Of a DNA stretch of 64,000 bases, positions 1 to 11,167 are shown piece by piece (position 1 is the first letter of the stretch; the number at the start of each line of letters is the position of its first letter). Source of the DNA: Blastomussa wellsi (Eukaryota > Cnidaria > Anthozoa > Scleractinia > Plerogyridae); assembly GCA_947652115.1 (NCBI GenBank), contig OX393568.1, positions 1,243,353 to 1,307,352 on the forward strand, given 5' to 3'. The notes under the pieces are model-generated. The model saw nothing but the letters and a program-made list of their open reading frames with translations, did no database searches and was not told the origin of the DNA. The translations under genes were made by a program, and so were the position numbers.

Positions 1-370
1 TTTTGGCGACATATAGGTACTGTAGCTTCCATGGAAACATTTGATCTGTAAAAGTAGCCACCTGCAAGAACTAATTTCCTTTTTCAACTTTTGCCACTGA
101 AATTTATGCATTAGAAGATCTTTGAGTTGTAGTTTTTAATATTTTTAAGGCTTTGAAAAAATTTACATTTTTCATTATAAAATCACAGATGAATTTAATT
201 TATAGACTGCTGTTTTATTAGTGTACATTATTTTAGATTTTATATTAAAGTTTGCCAAACATATGTGTTTTCAGTAAAATTTCCCGTGGTATGTATTTTT
301 AATACACAATTTTCCCCTCAAACCTGAACAGCAAGTTTCTTTGTAAATTTTGTGTTTGACTTTTTTATTT

Positions 371-601
371 TTAAAGGAGCGGTGTCATGGCTTTTGTAGT
401 CATTTTCCCAATTACTTTCAATTTGAAGGAAATCTAAAAGTAAGAGTTTTCTAATCTCGAAAAACACCAACGGGATAATAAAATGCTGAAATTATACAAG
501 GATTGTTTCGAATGTCAATGATATAGACTGATTACAAACGACAAACTTGAAAAAACTTGCCAGTTTTTTCAAGATGAGTTTCCGTGACGTAGCTCCTTTA
601 A
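371..601 (+). mobile_element. TTAA-flanked MITE, copy A
   Basis: Begins TTAAAGGAGCGGTGTCATGG and ends with CCGTGACGTAGCTCCTTTAA, an imperfect 20-bp terminal inverted repeat with TTAA at both ends. It has no coding capacity. The interior is close to copy C at 56705-56944, including the stretch AACACCAACGGGATAATAAA. TTAA target sites are typical of piggyBac-type transposases; that link is inferred. Confidence 0.7.
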
Positions 602-814
602 GAGAGCTGTCTCCAATTAATTTCATCACCAAACCTAATGTTTCGTCCAATTTTTGACAGATTATTTCTCCGATTAATTTCATCACCAAACCTTATGTTT
701 CGTCCAATTTTGGACAGATTATTTTGCCCTCCAAGTATAACTAGCAGTTAACTGATTTTTCATTAATCTAACTGGAAAAGGTATTAAAAATGGATTTTTA
801 TAACATGCTTCTAT

Positions 815-899
815 TTAAGCAATAGACCACACTTTCTATGGGTTTATAGTGGTAATAACCCACGCGGGATGTTTGGGAGAACACGAGAAAAGTCTGTTA
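815..899 (+). repeat. Fragment of AAGCAATAGACC hairpin MITE
   Basis: Matches the left arm of the palindromic element at 38091-38277 almost base for base (CACACTTTCTATGGGTTTATA, then ACCCACGCGGGATGTTTGGG). Only one arm is present here, so the copy is truncated. Confidence 0.75.
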
Positions 900-1048
900 C
901 AACATAGGATATTGAGTATGAATTGAAGGCAAGATATTAGGACGATGTGTAGTTCCATAAAGTATCCATTCCTTCATGGAAGTAATATATTATCTCTGTT
1001 CTTAGGATATCATTATCATCCTTTATGTTTGTTGCTTGTTTTATTTAG

Positions 1049-3022
1049 CTCTTCAACTTCTTCCATGACGTGTTAAACCACGTGGCTGATGGTACGTTAC
1101 CTGGGATGACTGCAGTTTTGTTCATGTTTGTATTGAATTGTTTATTTTCCTTCCTCATCAAGTCATTTGACTTTTACTGAAAATGGTAATTAATTCACTT
1201 TAGTTTATTTTGTAATTACTTTTACAGGTGACAATAATACGGTAGAAATCTTAAGGAAAGGTTCTGCAAGTAAGTCCACTGTCTTATTTTATAGAATTTA
1301 AGGACTAAAAAAGATAAAGCCTTATATATGCCAAAGTGGCCCATACCGTCGGAGCTTATCCTGGTTTCTCCAGCATTAAGCGGCAAAGAATATTTCTACT
1401 ACGTAGCCCGGCCTGGATTGGATGCCAGGCCATTGCAAGGTTACCCCTCAGCATTATTTTGTAATGGTACCCATTTATACACCTGGGTGAAGAGACACAT
1501 TGTGAGAGTGAAACCCAAGAACACAAAGTCATAAGCATTAGGTCACTGCGCCTTCCACAGAAAAGAACTACCCCACACAAAATCTCTTAAACCACCTCCT
1601 CAGGCTTTTCCTCTGTTCATCCCTGCCTCTTTTTTCTCTACCCCTCCCTTTCCTCCACTCCCCTCCCCCTCCCTGCATTTATTTTAACCCACTCTCACCC
1701 CCACCCTCCCTTGAGGCATGGCTTTCAATTTAAGGTTTGAAGTGGCTGCCTCTGGACATACCTGCCGACTGTTGCCAAATAAAACGCATGAGATTTTTAT
1801 CAGCGTTTCTGAAGACAAGTTGATGTAGTCTGAAGTAGCATGTTGGTTGTGAACATTTCTGAAGTCACTCTGAAGATTTCCTAGAAGTATTTTGTCAAAC
1901 ACAAGTTTTGTTGCAGTCCGTTGAAAGTACAATACTTGTTCTCTCTAAAATTTAACAATTTGGGGCCCAAAATGCCATCATTTTCAAGTACTTTTCTCAC
2001 TTTACATGTCCGACCTGCAGAGAGAGTTCACAGGTATATTTGCAACACAAGACGATTTCATCAAGATGACATTTATCTTACATCTTACTTGTGAAATTTC
2101 TGGGCCTTGCCTGGGGTACATGAAAGTGACCCTCGGGGCTGTCTCTGAGAGTCGGGGGCCGGGGAATTCTCCCGGCTACTACAAGTTTGAGCCCCGGCTA
2201 CTTTGAAACAAAACCAAAACACTGGAAAGTGAAAAGTACATCAAAGAAACAAAATCCCCTGGCTACTTTTTTACTTTCCCTGCCTCCTTGAAAAATTAGT
2301 GACAGCCCTGGACCCTTCAGGTTCACGACAAATAACATTTTTTTTTCTTAACAATAACTCAGCTAGTGCAACATCCACATCGTCCAAGAAATCTGAGAAG
2401 CTAGAGATGATGACTGATCCATCCAAGATAACAGTGGATGAATCAACTTACAAAGGACCTCATGTGACACTACCTCTTACCCTCCTAACTGTACGAAACA
2501 TTATTGAACTTTATAAGTCAAACAAGGTTTGTATTGACACTTATCTTTTACCCGCTGTTACTCCCAGACTCAAACCTTGTGTCCACAGATCTCTGAGACG
2601 TTCTCAAAGAAAAAATTGAAATACACTCAGTTATATTTATTTAGTGGTTTTGGTTTTTCAACAGCTCCTTCATGTAAAATATGTTCTCCTTATCCTGCGA
2701 GAAACAAGGGAAAAGCTTATGGCATTACCAAATATCTCCAAAGCCTCTACAAGTATCACCAAACAGATTACAATATGTGGTGAGTTATAGCAGCTAGAAA
2801 TTGTACATTTTGTGTATGATTTTGGCACATTTTATCAAAACAAAATTGTTGTGTTCATGAATATATTGATTAAATAATCATTTTGAGCTAAGGGTAAGGA
2901 AAGATAAAATGGGTTCATTTGAAAGTATGGCCAGTTTGGAAATTAACTTAAAAAGGTGACTTATTAATTATAATATGCTATTTTGTTTGTAACATTTTCT
3001 CAATGTTCAGTGTGCACCTCTA

Positions 3023-3056
<34 letters not shown>

Positions 3057-6000
3057 GTTAATATTATTACTATTATTATAATTATTGGTCTGTTTTGTGG
3101 TATGTTGTGTTAATAGTCAGACCAATTTTGATAATTTATTTTAAAATTCAGCCTTAAACAATAGACATCCCTACGAGGCTCTGGGGAATAAACCCCACTA
3201 ACTCTATAGTTTACCGTATTCCCCAGGGCCTCGTGCTGATCATAAGGTCTATTGTTTTATGTTATTCTCTAAGAGTGTTTTTCTGTACATTTAATGTTCA
3301 GAGAAATATGTGAAAATATAGATGGCTGTTAACAGTCTTTTGACAAATGATACTATCTCACAATTGTAGGTGATCTTCATGGGAAACTAGATGATCTTTT
3401 TATGATTTTTCACAAGGCAAGTAGCAACTTGGAAAAATATAAAATGAAGTTATTCTAACCACTGCTAGTTACTTAAGAAGCTCAGCTGTGCTCTAATTTG
3501 AAAATCTGTGAATCTGATTCTTTGGTTCTTCCACTGTTTTCCAATGTTATTGCCCATGGCAGGTCCATGCGTGAGTTGCTCTTTGAAGGTTCACTCATGG
3601 ATTATAACTCAAGGTCATGGTCATTGTTAAATATTAAGTGGCATGCATACTTTCTTTTAGTTATTGGTGTTGAAAAGCAATAATGTATGTTAACTGGTAG
3701 GAAAAGGTGGAGTCTGCATATGAGCCTTTTGGCCCATCAAGCTGGGGCTTATCCCAGTTTCTTTAGCATGAAGCAACCAAGAGTATTTCTACTCCCCCCT
3801 GGACGGGATGCTGGTCCATCGCAGGGTTACCCCCAGCAGTAAATTTGCCGGTACCGGTAAAGTGGTAAAGTGTCTTAACCAAGAACACAACGCAGTGCCC
3901 CGGCCAGGGCTCGAAACTGGACCTTCAGGTCTGGAGTCCAGCGCACTAACCATTAGGCCACGTTATCTTAAGGCGATTTAAATCCTTTGGTCTTCCAGGA
4001 TTCAACTATTTTTTTCTTAATTTCAGACATTTGCAGATTTTGGAATAAAAAAAAGGCCAGTTGCTGATCTAGATGCAAATTTTTTGTTTTATTTTTCAGA
4101 ATGGTCTTCCTTCGGCTGAAAATCCTTACATCTTTAATGGTGACCTTGTGGATCGTGGTCCTTGCTCCATTGAAATAGTCATAATTTTGTTTTCATTTTT
4201 TCTGCTTTACCCCACGGGAGTTTACATCAACCGTGGCAATCATGAAGATCACATCATGAATCTAAGGTACTTATAAAAGAATATAGATTTTAGCCAAGCT
4301 TAAAAGCAGAGCTCCACCAGTGCATGAGCCTGCGATCCAATGAAAACATTAACCAGTTTGTGATCAACTTTAAAAGACATGTGATCTTGACAAGCTCTAC
4401 ATCTTGGCCTGTAATATGGGCATGTGATACTGGTCAGTGGATGCCTTGTTTTGACAGCTGTCAATTGCATGATCATAAAATTATTGGGCTGACATTAACC
4501 TTAGTGGTTAAACAAGGTCTATTTATGGATTTTAGGGTTTCCCCTCCCTCTGCCGGTGAGTCTGTATGAACGGATGCGCACAGACACACGTACGTTTTGT
4601 ATGGTCATGTGACTACCAAATTTTCTTTGTTTGGTGCTTTTTTAAAATTTCTTACCCATGGTGCTACGCTGGCACTTTGTGCATTGGAGCTCCGCTATTA
4701 CCAGCAAAGATGCTGAAATGAAGTGACGTGTTGGATATACATATCAAACACGAGAGACACTGTTTCATCACATTTCCAAACAATGAGAAAATGTAACAGA
4801 GACATATTGCAGCAATACACCCCTTTCTGTTCACTGACCCTTTTCATGGGACATGCACCCCTGCTCCATGTTGCAATTTTGTCCCTTGTACATGTCGCTG
4901 TGAAGTGTCCTTTTTTGTGTCAGTATCTTAACCCCCTGTGGTTAAAGAATAAATTCAGTGTCTTAGTTTTCCTTTACGGTGCCAGCCACACACCACTGCC
5001 ACTTTAGAAATCTATGGACTCATCTTTTTGACATGCGGAGAACTTTTTTGGCGTCTTCTATTTCAACTGGCTTGGTTGAGAGTGGAAATTCAAATTCAAC
5101 ATTCACTCTTTTGGGAATTTCCCTAGCCTCAACCTGTACATTATTGTTATAATATTACTAACATTAAAAGTTAATGGTGGTTCTCGCAGTCTGTTCTTTA
5201 CCTATATCTATTATTTGAGTGTTCAGATGATCCCATTTTTGTGCTTTAAATTTTACTAGGTATGGATTTGTTAAAGAAGTAATGGACAAGTACAAGGTAT
5301 TGTGTTCTTATTTTTTTTTTGGATTTCAAGTAATTATGTCAGTTATAATCTCTACAAAAGGATTGCAGTGGAGCTGGATTGGGTGAATTAAGGGTGCCTA
5401 AACTTCGAGCCAGGAGTGGAACTGGATTGGGTGAATTAAGGGTTTAAGGGTGCCTAAACTTCAAGCCAGGAGTGGAGCTGGATTGGGTGAATTAAGGGTT
5501 TAAGGGTGCCTAAACTTCAAGCCAGGAGTGGAGCTGGATTGGGTGAATTAAGGGTTTAAGGGTGCCTAAACTTCGAGGCAGGACTTGACCCAGGACTCTG
5601 TTTGCAGTTCTAGTCAAGTTCGCTTGCAGTTTTAATTTGTTTGTTAGGACAGTACTCTCTATAAATTATGCTTTGGATCGTGGCAAACTGATATGATGCT
5701 AAATTTAACTGTTATGATAACTCAGGTCATTTTTGTTCCTCACTAGTTGTTTGTATTGCCTTGACAGGGTCATTCATCAAAGGTCATGAAACTTTTTGCT
5801 GACATATTTGGATGGCTTCCTCTAGCTACAGTGGTGAATAACAAAATACTTGTCACCCACGGAGGAATCTCCAATATTACAGATTTGTCCTTTATCAACA
5901 AGATTGACCGCCACAAGGTAAGTTCTTATTAATAAAATTATTATAATCAAAGAGACCTGCATAGTCTAGAAATTGCAACCTTTCTTATTTCCAACCAGCC

Positions 6001-9000
6001 TCAAATTAATATGTAAAATTAGTTAAGAATAATTTTACCAGTTTATTATATTAAACTTTAAATAATTTTAGTTAGACGCAAAGTTTTTGTCCCAATGTAG
6101 CAGCTTGGATGCGCAGTGGCCTGATTGTTAGTGCACTGAATCAAATGGTCTAGGTTTGAGCCCCAGCAGGGTTATTGTGTTGAGTTCAGTGGCAAGTCAC
6201 TTTACTCTCACAGTACCTCTCTCCATCCAGGAGTGTAACTTGGTACCAGTGAATTGCTTGGGCAACGTGACAATACTGTGGCGTGACCTATGCTGGACTA
6301 GCATCCCATGCAGGCGAGGTTAATAGTACTCTTCTTCATGCTACAGAAACAATAGTTAAGTGCCGACAGCTATGAGCCGATTGTGCTTAAATGATTGAGT
6401 GAGCTTTTGTTAAGCCGCGAAAAGAAAACAGCTGTAATACCGAAGGGGTTGTAAAGGAGGCTTCTGATTCAGTGACAGGAGCTCATTAATCCAGTCCAGA
6501 TCAAATTGTAAATTTCCTGTTGTCTTATAATCAGTATGTGTCAATACTAAAGCCACCAGCCATGGAGAGGGCTCCTCCAGATACTATCAACCTCATGGAA
6601 TGGAGACAGGTGATTGACACTTTCATTGAATTCATAATTCAGCAAATATTATTAACTTCTTGCAAAATGGGGCAGGTACTTGCAAACCTTTTTACACGGC
6701 ATGTCTCTGTTTGAAACTGCCCTCTACCCCTACCCTTGACTCTCACTGCCTTATCTCATCATCACCATCAAAATCATCATAATCTTTATTTAAACACAGT
6801 ACTGTAATACACAGGCATTAACAATTTAATATACAAAAAAGCTACAACTTGTGAAAAACTATAATGTATATGGATTTAGCTTCTATAGTTTAAAATATGC
6901 TAACTATTAAAGAAATTGAAGTAAACTAAATTAAAGCCTGTTTTACATGAATGCCGTGTCGGAATTAACTAACAATCCTCACTTAGAAGTAATTTAAACA
7001 GCAGTTTCTGGATTTTAAAAAAGCAAAACTGGCTTCAGTTGATAATTTAAAGCCAGGAATAAGTTTCAGCCTTGTATAAGGCCAGCCATTTTCTGTAAAA
7101 TGTTCTGGATTAAACCTTAGCACTCCTCAGTTGATCATTAGTGGAAAGGAAGTTAGCCATGGTCCTAAAATCAAGCTTTTAGCCAGCAAAGTGACCACTT
7201 AATTGAAAAGGCAATTTCTGGGAGAGCATGCCCTCAGGTTGTACCAGACTGGCTTTGACAAAATGTTGTTTTATTGAAGGTATTGGATCTATTATGGAGT
7301 GACCCCAAACCCCTTCCTGGCTGTAAACCAAACACGTTCAGAGGCGGAGGCTGTTATTTTGGTCCTGACATTACTGATCGCATCCTTAGAAAGCATGATC
7401 TTGAGCTACTTGTACGTTCACATGAATGCAAATATGAAGGATATGAATACATGCATGGTGAAAAGGTATCAGGCAAACGTATTACTATCTTCCAGCGAGA
7501 TCTGTACCAAAATTGCAGTGAATGCTGTTTAGACATTTATCTATTGCCAGAGCATAGCAGAAAACACGCAACATGCCACAGGTTTTTTTTTTCACACTGT
7601 GTCGCACACTGATGGTGTCAGTATTCACCTTTCAGTGATATTTTATGAGTTGAGCAGTGAATGTGGGAGAGGGGCAAGCCTACAAAATTATAACTTCATA
7701 GATGTTTTAACTTCTACATAAAGTAAATTACTTGTGTCGCTGCTCATCAGTCAAAATGCTTTTAATTAGTTGAAGGCAGTGTGAATGATGAGTAGATTGG
7801 GGGGGGGGGGGGGGGGGTAACAGGCACCTGACCAGGATTGATCCATAGTGATCCATATCGATTGATTTTCATTTTATGCTGGTTTTCCAACAGGTTATAA
7901 CAATATTTTCAGCATCAAATTATTATGAGCAAGGAAGCAACAGAGGTGCTTACATGAAGATAGGTCCTGATATGAAGCCTTACTTTGTTCAATATCAAGC
8001 TTCCAAAGCAAAGAAGCATCTTACATTAAAACAAAGGTCAGTTCAGCCCTGCACTTCTCAAATTCTCCTTACTCTTTTCCTCACATTTTGTGGAACATTC
8101 TTGGGAGAATTCAGTTTTGTATCAACACTGAAAATTTCAATTCTCAGGCAGTTCTCTGTGAAGTGATAAGGTCATTGATGACCAGCAGGCTATCTCCTGG
8201 TTTGATTTTGTTATGACATACTAAAGAAATAAATATTTAAGCAATAGAGGACTTTTGTCATGTTTACACAACCTCATCTAAACACGAGGGGGTTTGGGAG
8301 AATCCAAGACAGCTATACCAGAGGGTTCATTAAGAGCCAGGCACCAGGCAAATTGACCGGCTGTGAACAGCCATGACTTTTTCCATCTGTTTTCTTCTTC
8401 GCTACTTTCTTTCTTTTATAAGAGAAACTAAAAATGCCTGTCTGAAAAACCCGACTGACCTCCTGTACAAAAACCTAATCAAACCCCTGTCTATTGCTTT
8501 TATAAAATATTTCTTAAAAATATGCACAAAACTAAAGCGTCATGACTGTTCACATACTCTCATCTGAACAAGCCTATCAACCAATGAGAGCAAGCGTAGT
8601 ATGTCAGTTATTTTAAATTATAAACCTTCACTACATTATTTTGTTTCTAGGATTGGCATTGTAGAGGAGTCTGCAATAAGAGAGTTGAAGGAAAGATTAT
8701 ATGCCAACAAAATAGCCCTAATGGGAGCCTTTTTGGAAAAAGACAAAGATAACACTGGTAAGATAACAGGGTTCGTACGGGTTATGGAAAACCTGGAAAG
8801 TCATGGAAGTTTAGAATGTCATTTTCCAGGCCTGGAAAGTCATGGAATTTAGGTGTGGGTCATGGAAAGTAATGGAAAATTATGTTAATGAAAAAAAGAG
8901 TACAAAATAAATGGTTTTATCGTGAAGAAAATGGTAAAAACGTACCCAAAATGAAAGATGGTTTCCTAGAAAATGGCTAAAATCGTCTAATTTATGTCAC

Positions 9001-11167
9001 GGAAAACCTAGAGAAGTCTTGGAAAAGGTCATGGAAAGTCATGGATTTTCAAAAGCTCAAAGGAGTACGAACTATGGATAACAGATATTTGACTTTATCC
9101 TTCAAAATCATGAAGAATATCGTCTGATACTTTGCTGAAGGCCTATTTGGCCAAAATCAGATGATTCTCGAAAGATTGAGCAGAATTATTGTTTTATTAT
9201 TCAAAGTGAAAAATAAATTTATATGTTATTTACTTTTAGGATATCTGACATCTAGTCAGTGGTCCAGTGCAATCGAAAGTGTGCTTAAGTTAGATGTACC
9301 ATGGAACATGCTAAGACACCAGCTTGCTCATGTTTTGCCAGATGGGAGAGTGGATTATCGCTCATGTCTTGACCAGTATGTCATTGAGACAGGTCTGCAC
9401 AAGGTAATATGATAACAAAATGAAATTCTGTGGCTCCAGAAAATATTCATACTCTCACTGTGGGGACAGCATTGGTATTTCCTGAACAACACTGATTTAA
9501 GATCTCTGCTGCTTATAATTTTTCCAAGAATTTACTTTGTCCATTTGAAGTGGCCTACAGACCGTCCAGGGCTGCAAATATATTATATATATTTTTTGCC
9601 AAGAATGGACATGCATCTGTCTAACTCACCATTTTGGTCGGACACAACCGTAGTGATTTCAGATGTCATAATTATTAAAGAACTCCTTGATAACATGTTG
9701 TCAATGTAAGACATTAGGGTTTTCCTTGTAAGGTGTAAAAAATTGTCCAGACATGTGTCTGACCACAGTTAGGATTTCATTGGACATTGAAAAATTTTGG
9801 TTGCATGGCCATTGTCCGATGTTCTACTGTTATTTGCAGCTCTGATTGACACAGTTTATCCTGGTTTACAGCCCTGTATAAATCTCTACCCTTTCAACTC
9901 TCAATGTTTCTACTGACCTGTGGGGGAGGTATGGATTTTCCTGGAACAACACAATTATAAATTTTTTAGATAAAAGACACATTGACGGTGATGATGCATA
10001 AAGACCTGACAATGACGTTTTCTTTGTTGTTTAGAATGGCCCAAGCATTACGGAGACACTTTACAGGCACAGATCCAACTTGGAAACAATATTCAGGTTG
10101 ATGGATAAAGATAACTCAGGTATGCTAGAAACTATTTTTATATCTGTTTGGGTTGAAAACTCTTTTCCTGCTGGGAGATTTTGAACAGAAGTGGCTGAGT
10201 ATTGGAAAACTTGCTTTTAATTGTCCGTGCAGGTAGTAGTGAAAAGCCTTTCAAGTCCAATTGACTCGTTGCTCTCGGTACATTCAGACTCTGGTTTCTG
10301 TTGCATGGGGAATCTATGACTTGCTACTCCCTCTTGATGGGGTGCTAGTCCATCCTAGGGTATTCCCAGCAAGAGGGTTATCCAACAATTTTCTGGAACT
10401 CATTGTACTCTTGGGTGGAAATAGGTATGGTAAAAGAAGTGTGTTAAGAGCACAATACCATAACCCAGATCCCTGGCCAGGGCTTGTTGATGCAGAATGT
10501 TCGATGTGGAGTCCAGCTCAGTTAGGCCACATTGTCTCACGTAGCCACATAGGTGTCATCTATCAATTTATTGAAAAGTGTAAGTGTTGTAGGATTTTCA
10601 TTGCCAAAAAGTATTGAACAAAACCACCAGTCATCGAGGGGCTGCGTGGTAGGGACAAAATCACCAAACGTACATGGACAAGAAAGTGTAGAAGGGACGT
10701 GTCATCATCATCATCATCATGGTGTTAGGACACTAATAGCCAGTGTGAGGTAGCAGTGCCCCCTTGAAGGGCCCCCCCCCCGTTTCCCCCCATCATCATC
10801 ATCATCATTATCATCATCATCTGTCCTCTGAGCGCCAGGCAGCACACAAGGCCTCCCTTTTAAGAACAGTATGTACTAATTGATTAATTATTTATTTTTG
10901 TCACCTAATTTCTCATCAGGTTTTATTTCAATGGAAGAATTTGAGGAGTCATGTCGTCTCCTGAATGAACACACCAACTCAAACATCCCACTGGATTCCA
11001 TAGAAGACTTAGCAAGAAGTATTGACATGGATAAAGATGGACACATTGACTTCAATGAATTCCTGGAAGCTTTCCGACTTGTGGACAATTCAAATTCTAA
11101 TCACTCAAAGTCAGCATTGTCTTTGAAAGGACATTCTCCAGTGAATTCAATTCACATCATTTCTTAG
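1049..11167 (+). CDS. PPEF: Serine/threonine protein phosphatase with EF-hands (PPEF/RdgC type), 5'-partial
   Basis: PPP-family Ser/Thr phosphatase with C-terminal EF-hands (PPEF/RdgC). Exons read from splice sites: 1049-1091, 1228-1269, 2363-2526, 2665-2779, 3370-3416, 4100-4266, 5260-5296, 5768-5917, 6535-6609, 7280-7465, 7894-8036, 8651-8757, 9240-9403, 10035-10119, 10920-11167; phases agree throughout, giving about 590 residues. Metal-site motifs are present: GDLHG (about 122), GDLVDRG (151-157), RGNHED (182-187), then VTHGGIS and RSHEC. EF loops are [12 protein letters not shown] and [12 protein letters not shown], and a degenerate one lies near KDKDNTGYL. Family members act on phosphoproteins in a Ca2+-dependent way (RdgC on rhodopsin). 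The N-terminal IQ motif typical of the family is not found, so the first exon(s) lie left of the window. Intron 3417-4099 has a GC donor. Compared with human PPEF, the linker between the two catalytic halves is very short. AATAAA signals lie at 11374 and 11593. Confidence 0.95.
1330..1557 (-). repeat. tRNA-derived SINE, truncated copy
   Basis: Reverse complement reads through the family core: AGTGACCTAATGCTTA, then TGTGTTCTTGGGTTTCACTCTCACA, CACCCAGGTGTATAAATGGGTACC and GGCATCCAATCCAGGC. The B-box segment is deleted. It lies in a PPEF intron. Confidence 0.7.
2130..2313 (+). repeat. Repeat shared with 25757-25905 (opposite strand)
   Basis: Ends in GGGGCTGTC and GTGACAGCCC form a short inverted repeat. 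The interior (GCCCCGGCTACTTTGAAACAAAACCAAAACACTGGAAAGTGAAAAGTAC) reappears reversed at 25840-25895, in an FCHSD intron. Probably a non-autonomous DNA element. Confidence 0.6.
3022..3085 (+). repeat. ATT microsatellite
   Basis: About 14 near-perfect ATT units followed by interrupted copies, within a PPEF intron. Confidence 0.95.
3154..3261. mobile_element. Hairpin MITE with CAATAGAC ends
   Basis: A near-palindrome of about 108 bp: TAAACAATAGAC and CGAGGCTCTGGGGAATA on the left pair with TATTCCCCAGGGCCTCG and GGTCTATTGTTTTA on the right. The end sequence is shared with elements at 815, 8239, 15974 and 38091. Confidence 0.75.
3715..3966 (-). repeat. tRNA-derived SINE, full body
   Basis: On the minus strand a tRNA-like head carries an A box (TGGCCTAATGGTTAGTGCGC) and a B-box-like GGTCCAGTTTCGAGCCCTGG, followed by the family tail (GTTCTTGG..., ACTGCTGGGGGTAACCCTGC, GGAGTAGAAATACTCT). 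The real-tRNA acceptor stem is missing, so this is a SINE and not a tRNA gene. Confidence 0.8.
5367..5582 (+). repeat. 56-bp minisatellite, about four copies
   Basis: Tandem units of GGAGTGGAGCTGGATTGGGT followed by GAATTAAGGGTTTAAGGGTG and CCTAAACTTCAAGCCA. The first unit lacks an 8-bp TTTAAGGG segment. Copies differ by one to three bases, so the array is young. It lies in the PPEF intron 5297-5767. Confidence 0.9.
6108..6405 (+). repeat. tRNA-derived SINE, diverged copy
   Basis: Reads GCAGTGGCCTGATTGTTAGTGCAC, a B-box-like GGTTTGAGCCCCAGC, then TTACTCTCACAGTACCTCTC, CCAGGAGTGTAACTTGGTACC and GACTAGCATCCCATGCAGG. Diverged from the 49146 copy by many substitutions. Confidence 0.75.
7799..7817 (+). 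repeat. Poly(G) tract, 19 bp
   Basis: Uninterrupted run of 19 G in a PPEF intron, about 75 bp before exon 11. Similar runs of 14 bp or more recur across the window. Confidence 0.95.
8239..8502. mobile_element. Element with AAGCAATAGA / TCTATTGCTT ends
   Basis: Terminal AAGCAATAGAGGACTTTTGTCATG is mirrored by GTCATGACTGTT-like sequence further right and by TGTCTATTGCTTTTA at 8488-8502. The interior is unrelated to the short hairpins with the same ends. Located in a PPEF intron. Confidence 0.5.
8769..9073. repeat. TCATGGAAAGT-rich repeat with GTACGAAC ends
   Basis: Starts AGGGTTCGTACGGGTTATGGAAAACCTGGAAAG and ends GGAAAGTCATGGATTTTC...GGAGTACGAACT. The motif TCATGGAAAGT or TCATGGAATTT is repeated at least five times. 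It begins about 12 bp after the donor of PPEF exon 12, so it lies entirely in the intron. Confidence 0.65.
9567..9846. mobile_element. MITE with GGGCTGCAAATA ends
   Basis: Left end CAGGGCTGCAAATATATTA pairs with right end TTATTTGCAGCTCTG. The interior has TGGACATGCATCTGTC and AAATTGTCCAGACATGTGTC segments. The ends resemble those of the element at 32136-32389. Confidence 0.6.
10255..10540 (-). repeat. tRNA-derived SINE, diverged copy
   Basis: Minus-strand order: GTGGCCTAACTGAGCTGGACTCC, CCTGGCCAGGGATCTGGGTT, GTACTCTTGGG-like segment, and GGATGGACTAGCACCCCATC-like tail. Located in the last PPEF intron. Confidence 0.65.

Larger units (their letters stand above)
1..1048. other. Left flank, probably PPEF intron
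   Basis: No exon was recognised. The stretch is AT-rich. It holds a TTAA-bounded inverted-repeat element at 371-601, a direct partial repeat of TTAATTTCATCACCAAACC (about 617-640 and 675-697), and a fragment of a hairpin element at 815-899. Since the next exon starts in mid-protein, this is taken as intron. Confidence 0.5.
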
